DNA of 64,000 nucleotides from Armillaria gallica (taxonomy: Eukaryota; Basidiomycota; Agaricomycetes; Agaricales; Physalacriaceae): positions 682,001-746,000 of the forward strand of contig JBANDB010000011.1 in the NCBI GenBank assembly GCA_037576215.1, in the 5' to 3' direction. Position numbers and translations under genes: made by a program. The notes below the pieces were generated by a model. That model did not search any database and was not told where the DNA came from. It saw nothing but the letters and a program-made list of their open reading frames with translations. Below, in pieces: positions 57,504-64,000 of this stretch. Within the stretch, counting starts at the first letter, position 1. Each line of letters starts with the position of its first letter.

Positions 57504-59040
57504 ATCACCAATATTAAGTTCAAGGGTGAGTATGATAGAAGCACTCGTGGTGTACATAGATTTCGATAATCAATTGGGTTTTGCTTTAAAACAACTTTGA
57601 TTCAAGTCTAGAAGTGTTTACATGAGATACACTAATCGCAATAGCGAGGTATATGAATGTGGGGGGTTTGTAAGGTATAATTTGAGTGGCTTAGACTCGA
57701 AACAACTTTGTCTAGAAGAGCTGGTAAGGCTTTTAACTAGGGAAGCTCTAACAATCGAACAATCAAAGACCTAGAGGTCTACAAAGAGCATAATTGCTCT
57801 GGAGTACACAGACTCGATTACAACACAAGCACACACACTTGCAACAAAGAACCGAAGTTCTACAAAGAGTACACAGACTCTACAAAGAACACACAGGTCC
57901 TGGCTTCAAGTATGAGACTTGCAAAGAGTACACAGATTCTAGAGTACACTGACTCGTTAACTGTTTGAACTTAAAGTGTTCTAGGGCTTATTTCACTTCA
58001 ACTAGGCAACATCTTCGGTCTGTGGTCGACTTAGCATGTCTAGATCACTTTAGTCGGTGAGGGAGCACGAGGCCTTTGTATGCGGAGCAGTTCAATTAAC
58101 TAGCAAGGCGCAAATGCAGGGACAACTCTTCTTCCTACTTAGTTCTTCTAGATTACTTATAGCTGCCCTTTTGGGGTTGACTTGGTAAACTTAATTCACT
58201 TCAGTCAAGGATATGCAATTTAAAACCAGTGATTGATTAGGTAGCTATAAGGCTACTAGCACAAACATGGGGGAATGCTTTCCTGCCGTTATGTGTCTAG
58301 TCACTGCTAATTTATATGATTCCTAGTCTAGGTATAGGAGCTTGTATCTAAAAGTAATTATGGTATGAGCTTTGGGTATCAATACAAACGATGAGTAATT
58401 AATTTACAAGGATTGTGCCATTCCGAGGTTTCTATTCAGTTGGACGGAATGACTAGCGGTCATTCTATTGCTGAGGAGTCCTAATGGTTTGTAGGAACTC
58501 CTTGCTTCTCCTTCATGCCTTGCTGTGTGGATTCCTATTCAATACTACAAATTGCGCAGTATTTTGAGGATGTAACCACCGATCGTGATGATCGTCGGAC
58601 CGAGATTGTATTTGCTTCGATCACTGCACGATCTTTAACTATCTCAGTGCCAAGCGTCAGTTATTCAGTTATTCCTAGTTTTAGTCGTGTTCTAGACTAA
58701 GTTCATTTTACTGTGTGTATCATTGTGGACTTAGCAATCCTTTTCTAGGTTTATTCAAGTCATCTAGTCCTTCTGTGTTCTGCTTTATTGTTTGTATCTC
58801 ATCTCGATGTGTCCCTTGGTTTCAACTGTAAATAGTCTTGTTTTGGGCAGGGAATAGCATTCAATGTTGAAGGCTTATAGAGTTGACTCATCTAGATGTC
58901 GCTTCTAAGTCCGTTCTGACACTGTACTGCTCACTATCTTATGTAGCATACTAGCTATCAGTGTAAAGCCTTCACTATAGCTCTCTGTACCGCTTGTAGA
59001 CTGCGCTATTTGATAGAAAATCGCAAAATCTATGGGTAGC
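57504..59040 (-). repeat. CTAG-rich noncoding block, copy B
   Basis: Inverted, diverged and longer counterpart of 9740-11010. On the minus strand it begins at about 59040 with a GGTATCAGGCTACC-like stretch and TAGATTTTGCGATTTTC, then CTATAGTGAAGGCTTTACAC and CTGATAGCTAGTATG (versus CTATAGCTGAGGCTTCAAGC in copy A). It ends at about 57510 with GAGTGCTTCTATCATACTC and TATTGGTGATTG. It is again rich in CTAG (CTAGA, ACTAGC) but with few exact ACTAGT. One 61-codon frame (58515-58700) is not convincing. Most likely a solo LTR or fragment of an unidentified retroelement. Confidence 0.5.
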
Positions 59041-59454
59041 CTGATACCAAGCATATCAGTGGGACCTGAAGGAAGCAAATGAGGGATCTAAAAATGTGTG
59101 ATCAAGGAATAGAAGCTATATTTATCATGCCACCACCTAGAATAACAAATTGAGCATGATTTCAATGCAGGACATTTCTCAGAGAGCTAGTTTTGGTACG
59201 TGCAGTGGGCAGAGGGGCGCAGAACCCGTACCAGCAAGCGCCCTCCTATTGCTGAGCCTGACAGCTGCTGCTAGTCATTGCAGTGGTTTTAATTAATTGC
59301 GCACCAATTGCAAGTACAGCCATTAATACATTACAGATGGACTACTACTGCAGTCTATTAATTGATTGTAAGGGATATAAGGCCTGCTTACATGAGGTAG
59401 CTCAATGATCCTGCTGGAAGTACCCTCAGCTGGGAGACCATTGGTACTAACAGT
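59041..59454. other. Intergenic, no gene seen
   Basis: Between the CTAG-rich block and the first tandem unit. It includes CAGAGGGGCGCAGA near 59210, which resembles the M1 MITE terminus; no second end was found nearby. Confidence 0.35.
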
Positions 59455-61616
59455 GACAAGCCTATGCCCTGTGTCTTCATCACGATTGCCAGACCCTCAT
59501 ACCTCGGGTCTTGGCAACCTGACTGCGACATGGGGCTTCGGCTTGTTGGGGCCCACCCCAAACCCGGCTTATTATTATAATATGTTGTTGAATCTCTGCT
59601 ATTTCTCTGGAGCCACTGCAATGGAGAAAAATGGTTTTTATGAGTACCATAAAGCTTTGCTCTATTACTTTTGTAAGCCATGTATTAGATTGGTAGGTAC
59701 TCCCATGATTTGGGTGATCATTGTTGATAGCTGTCACTACTGGCAGGAGAGAGAGAGAGAGAGAGAGATGTATTCTGGTTCTTATGTTCCTGACTCAGAT
59801 ATCTGACATGGTTATCATTTGGAGTCTGATAAATTCTATAAGACTTACATCTATCAACATTCAATGTTCATTGCTTATTGATTGATATTGTAGTATTTTG
59901 ACTGTATCTTCATGGGGTGTTACATGTTATGCACATCTTCATTATGATGACATCTATCTTAATAGGCAGTCCAGCATATGCTGGACTGGAAATTTGCTGC
60001 TATATTGAGTAATTAAAGGCACCAAATAGGCCTGTTATGTGTTATAAAGTTTGCTAATCTCCACATAATGGACCCCCATTACCCATTATGTGAAGATATG
60101 GTTGAAATACTACAGTACTCACTTTGTTGCTATAGCATAGATAAGTAGTCTAAGTTGAAGCTCAGTTAGGAGCCAGTCATGCCAATGATGTGTTGTGGGG
60201 AGAGTAGAGGTTTAATGGAGGCAGCAACATTGAAACTCACCTGGTCTGCACCATGGAATGGCAAGGGCCATTTATGACATGATAAATGAGTAAGCATATG
60301 ATAGCTGAATCATTGAAGTCTAATCCCTCTGGAGCATGGTTACCTCACATGCTGTTATCCCATCTTCTGGCTTGTCATAGCAACAATCCACTTCTTGGAT
60401 ATTATGACTGTTAGTTCATTTCCATGTTTTAGTCAGTACTTACATTCTCTTGCTTTCTTGGACTTCAGAGTAGTACTATATGATTTCAACCATAGCTTCA
60501 TAGGGTGACACATGTTATGCTTTATGACCAAATTGTCATAGTACATTCACCAAAAAAAAATATGATGCAAAATTGCCATATATAGTGTCTCTGGTGCCAG
60601 TTAGCTGCAAAAAGTTTCAAATTGAGCTGATACCACTTCTAAAAGGGCTTGTTATGTGTTATGAATTACTGGGAGCTTTGCTTCACAGGGTCATGTTATG
60701 CCTTGTATGAATTAATGGTTAAAATTATACAGTATATATACCTTGTAATTTGTACTCATCACCTTGGCTTGTTGCTCTACATGGACAGAGAAAAGCTGAG
60801 GTGAGCTATTCTGTATCTCTTGTATTTCTTGCCTTACTTACATCTCACAGCATAGCATGGCATAGCACATGCAGTACAATTTCAATCATAGCTTCATTCA
60901 CCAAAATATGATGTAAATTACCATATTAGTGTCTCCAGTGCCAGCTGGCTGCAAAAAGTTCTCAAATTAGGCTGATACTATCTCTCAAAAGGGCTTTTTA
61001 CATGTTATGATTTACTGTGAGCTTCACTTCATGGTTTACAGTCAAAATCATACACTATTTTTACAGGTAATATCATCACCTCATCGCTCTGCATAAACAG
61101 AGAAAAGCTGAGCATAGCATGTATTCTTACATGAATAGTCTTCTCGCAATTTCTACTTGCTGGGAAAAGGCTTGAGCCTTGCCAAAGCCTCATAATAAGC
61201 AAATCATAGCATAGTCAGTATATGTATATGCATTACCTGTCCTTGAATGGTCTCCTGGCCCCTAATCCTACCTGCTATTTTTCATTTGATGTTTGTTGTT
61301 CACTTGCTGCTCAATGCTTGTTGTTTGATACTTGCTTTGGAGGCTACAGCATCTTGTCAGGTGAATGCTGGGTGCTGGACATGTCCCAATCATTTGCCAT
61401 GTGGGGATGGAACACTGTATGCAGAGGCAGCAGCACTCGTTGCCATGCATGGCACTGTAGAGAGGCAAAAAGCAGCAGCAATGGCAGTGCAACATAATTG
61501 AAACTCAGCCAGATTATGCCAGAGGATGGCAATGGCCGAAGATTTCAAAGTCTGCTAATTTTACATAAGCAAATATGTGGCTGTGGTCCACCTGTATTAA
61601 TATATAGACAAGCCTA
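59455..61616 (+). repeat. Large tandem repeat, unit 1 (2,162 bp)
   Basis: Starts GACAAGCCTATGCCC. The whole unit recurs from 61617 and a third copy starts at 63979. It contains a (GA)n run at 59747-59768, a block GTTATGTGTTATGAATTACT that recurs in diverged form inside the unit (about 60030, 60640 and 60990), and CATAGCATAGCAT-type short repeats (about 60850). No protein-coding gene is evident, and the frames found are not conserved between units. Confidence 0.8.
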
Positions 61617-61895
61617 TGCCCCATGTCTTCGTCACGATTGCCAGACCCTCGTACCTCGGGTCTTGGCAACCTGACTGCGACACGGGACTTTGGCTTGTTG
61701 GGGCCCGCCCCAAACCTGGCTGATTACTATGATATCTTGTTGAATCTCTGTTGTTTGTTTGGAGCCACTGCAATGGAGCAAAATGATTTTTATGAGTGCT
61801 ATAAAGCTTTATTCTGTTACTTCTGTAAGCCATGTAATAGATGAGTAGGGACTCCCATAATTTGGGTGATCATTGTTAATAGCTGTAATTACTGG

Positions 61896-62223
61896 TAGGG
61901 ATGTGCACCATACTGTTATGGATATGACCATAACAATATGGCCATGGACCATACAAAAAATCTTGCCTATCGTACAGTATGGCTGATGCCAAATCCATAC
62001 TGTATCCATACTGTTGTCTGTATATGGATAGTTTCACAATGACAGCAAATGACTGTTATCAAAATGTAAGTGTAATTTGCTTTATTGAGATCATAATTAC
62101 TGATCTTGATGACATTGAACAGTCCTCTACCATTCTCTCAACAACTGTACTTCAACTGTATAGGTATAGCCATATTTTGGGTCATCAATAGTGCTCACGG
62201 TATGGATATGGTCCACATCCCTA
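61896..62223. mobile_element. MITE family M2, copy A (328 bp)
   Basis: Ends TAGGGATGTGCACCATAC and GGTATGGATATGGTCCACATCCCTA-type, that is inverted TAGGGATGTG. The octamer ATTACTGG is perfectly repeated at 61888-61895 and 62224-62231. The uninterrupted sequence in unit 1 (CACTACTGGCAGGAGAG) gives the empty site. Rich in CCATAC/GTATGG; no coding capacity. Confidence 0.92.
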
Positions 62224-62954
62224 ATTACTGGTGGGAGAGAGGGAGAGAGAGATATTCTGTTTCTTATGTTCCTGACTTGGATATCTGACATGGTGGGCTG
62301 CTATGGTCATCACTTGAATGTTGATAATTTCTATAAGACTTACATCTATTGACATTCATTGCTTATTGCTTGATACTCATGTTGTTGCTATAGCATGAAT
62401 AAGTACTGTTTAATTTTGACTATAGCTTCATGGGGTGTTACATGTTAGGCTTTATAGGTAAATTGTCATAGCTTTATTCATTGAAATATGATGGAGAATT
62501 ACTATATATAGTGTCTTCAATGCCAGCTGGCCACCAAAATTCCCAAATTGAGCTGATACTACCTCTCAGAAGGGTGTGTTACATGTTATGAATTACTGGG
62601 AGCTTCACTTCACTAGGTCTTGTTACATATTACATGAATTAACAGTTGAAATTGAACAGTAGTCTCAGTTAAAGCTCAGTTAGGAGCCAGTCACACCAAT
62701 GATATGCTGTGGAGAGAGTAGAGGCTTGGTAAAGGCAGCAAAATTGAAATTTACCTGGCTTGCACTGTGATATGGCAATGGTCATTTATGACATGGTAAT
62801 TGGGTAAGCATGTTATAGCTAAATTTTTAAAGTCAAAGCCCTCTGGAGCACCTCACATACTGTCATCCTGTCTTCTTGCTTGTCATTGCAATGATTCCCT
62901 TCTTGGACATTATGACTATTAGTTCATTTCCATGTTTCAGTCATTACTTATGTT

Positions 62955-63239
62955 TAAGGATGTGCATTGTACTGTTACAGATATGACTGTAGACCTATAA
63001 ACTATACTGTTGTCCATATACAGATATCTGGTGCCAAAGGATGAGTATTATATGCTTCTTATAGGTCATAGGTACTAACATTTATGGCATAAGATAGTTT
63101 TCTGTCCCTCCCTCAATGACAACATTGAAACTGTATGAATACAGCTATATTTTAAGTCATTAAAGTTGGCCATGGTATGGACCCATATCTGTATACACCA
63201 TACATAGCCACCATACTATGGGTATGGTGCACATCTATA
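62955..63239. mobile_element. MITE family M2, copy B (285 bp)
   Basis: Ends TAAGGATGTGCATTGTAC and, on the reverse strand, TATAGATGTGCACCATACC. Flanks CTTATGTT (62947-62954) and CTTATATT (63240-63247) match at 7 of 8 positions. Diverged relative of copy A in the same tandem unit. Confidence 0.82.
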
Positions 63240-63978
63240 CTTATATTCCCCTGCTTCCTCAGACTTTAAAGTAGTATGTATATCTCATAATTTGTACTTG
63301 TTACCTCAGCTTGTTACTCTACATGGACAGAGAAAGGCTGAAGTGAGCTGTTCTGTATTTCTTGTATTTCTTGCCTTACTTACATCTCACAGCATAGCAT
63401 AGCATAGTGCATATTCTTATAGGTAATATCATCAGCTTATTGCTCTACATGGACAGAGAAAGGCTGAGCATAGCACATATTCTTGTATAAATGGTCTCCT
63501 TGCCATTTCAACCTGCTGGGGAAGGGTTTGAGCCTTGTCAAAGCCTCATAATACACAAATTATGGCATAGTCAGTACATGTATATGTGTTACCTGTCCTT
63601 GAATGGTCTCCTGGCCCCTAATCCTACCTGCTAATTTGTCATTTGATATTTGTTGTTGACTTGTTGCTCAATGCTTGTTTTTTGATACTCACTTTGGAGT
63701 GTACAGCATCCTGTCAGCATACATAGGTAGTCAATACTCTTAGTTTAGGGAATACTGGGTGCAGGACATGTCCCAAAGATTTGCCATATGGGGATGGAAC
63801 ACTGGTAAATGTATGCAGAGGTAGCACCACAGCAAAATTGAAGCTCATCACTGTAGAGAGGCAGCAGTGATGGCAGTGCAATGAAATTGAAACTCAGCCG
63901 GAATATGCCATGGTCTGGCAATGGCCGGAAAATTCAAAGTCAGCTTATTATGTCATCATCCACCTCTCTTCATATATA

Positions 63979-64000
63979 GACAAGCCTATGCCCCGTGTCT
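63979..64000 (+). repeat. Large tandem repeat, start of unit 3
   Basis: The last 22 bases repeat the unit start with the preceding ATATATA also shared with unit 2, so the array continues beyond the window. Confidence 0.8.

Larger units (their letters stand above)
61617..63978 (+). repeat. Large tandem repeat, unit 2 (2,362 bp)
   Basis: Direct copy of unit 1 with shared anchors: GACAAGCCTATGCCC; AGTTAGGAGCCAGTCA near 62680; TTGTATTTCTTGCCTTACTT near 63365; and CCTTGAATGGTCTCCTGGCC at 63597. Two MITEs (61896-62223, 62955-63239) are inserted. Unit 1 has roughly 430 bp of extra sequence relative to the MITE-free unit 2, mostly in its internal subrepeats. Confidence 0.8.

Noticed and set aside
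59455..63978. CRISPR-like array or satellite of short units
   Set aside because: The repeat period is over 2 kb with internal degeneracy, and there are no short direct repeats with unique spacers.

Overview
This window looks like accessory, repeat-rich DNA of a filamentous basidiomycete, most likely an agaricomycete. The genes are split by many short (about 45-60 nt) GT-AG introns. The recognisable families are typical of that group: F-box/LRR proteins, DUF6534-type membrane proteins, a DUF4470-MYND protein, a chromodomain Ty3/gypsy retroelement, hAT elements and a DDE transposon with TA target duplications. No rRNA, tRNA or CRISPR array was found.

Layout. 1-5.4 kb: a decayed DUF6534-like gene and an apparently intact four-exon F-box gene. 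5.4-19.5 kb: a Ty3/gypsy chromovirus with LTRs and a 5-bp target duplication. It carries a 4.2-kb hAT element in its chromodomain and an odd ACTAGT-dense noncoding block between gag and pol. 19.5-42.6 kb: a degenerate local array in which two genes, a DUF6534-like membrane protein and a flavin/NAD-binding oxidoreductase, recur with the same flanking modules in three or four diverged copies. The best copy of the oxidoreductase (37.5-39.4 kb) still has one apparent frameshift. 42.6-44.8 kb: a DUF4470-MYND gene. 46.3-49.5 kb: a complete-length DDE transposon with TA target duplications. 50.4-57 kb: a 666-bp hAT-type MITE and two inverted copies of a 400-bp MITE, each with 8-bp target duplications, around an F-box fragment and unassigned sequence. 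57.5-59 kb: a second, inverted, diverged copy of the ACTAGT/CTAG-rich block. 59.5-64 kb: a large tandem repeat (period about 2.2-2.4 kb) containing two further MITEs.

How it fits together. The window records repeated transposition with nested insertions, local duplication of a two-gene unit, and decay dominated by C-to-T/G-to-A transitions. The two gypsy LTRs differ by 33 transitions and 2 transversions by hand alignment. Many stops in the element are TGA where CGA (Arg) is expected, the pattern left by 5-methylcytosine deamination or a RIP-like process. Genes I consider possibly functional are the F-box gene, the DUF4470-MYND gene and, with a caveat, the oxidoreductase. All family names come from recognising motifs by eye; no database search was possible.
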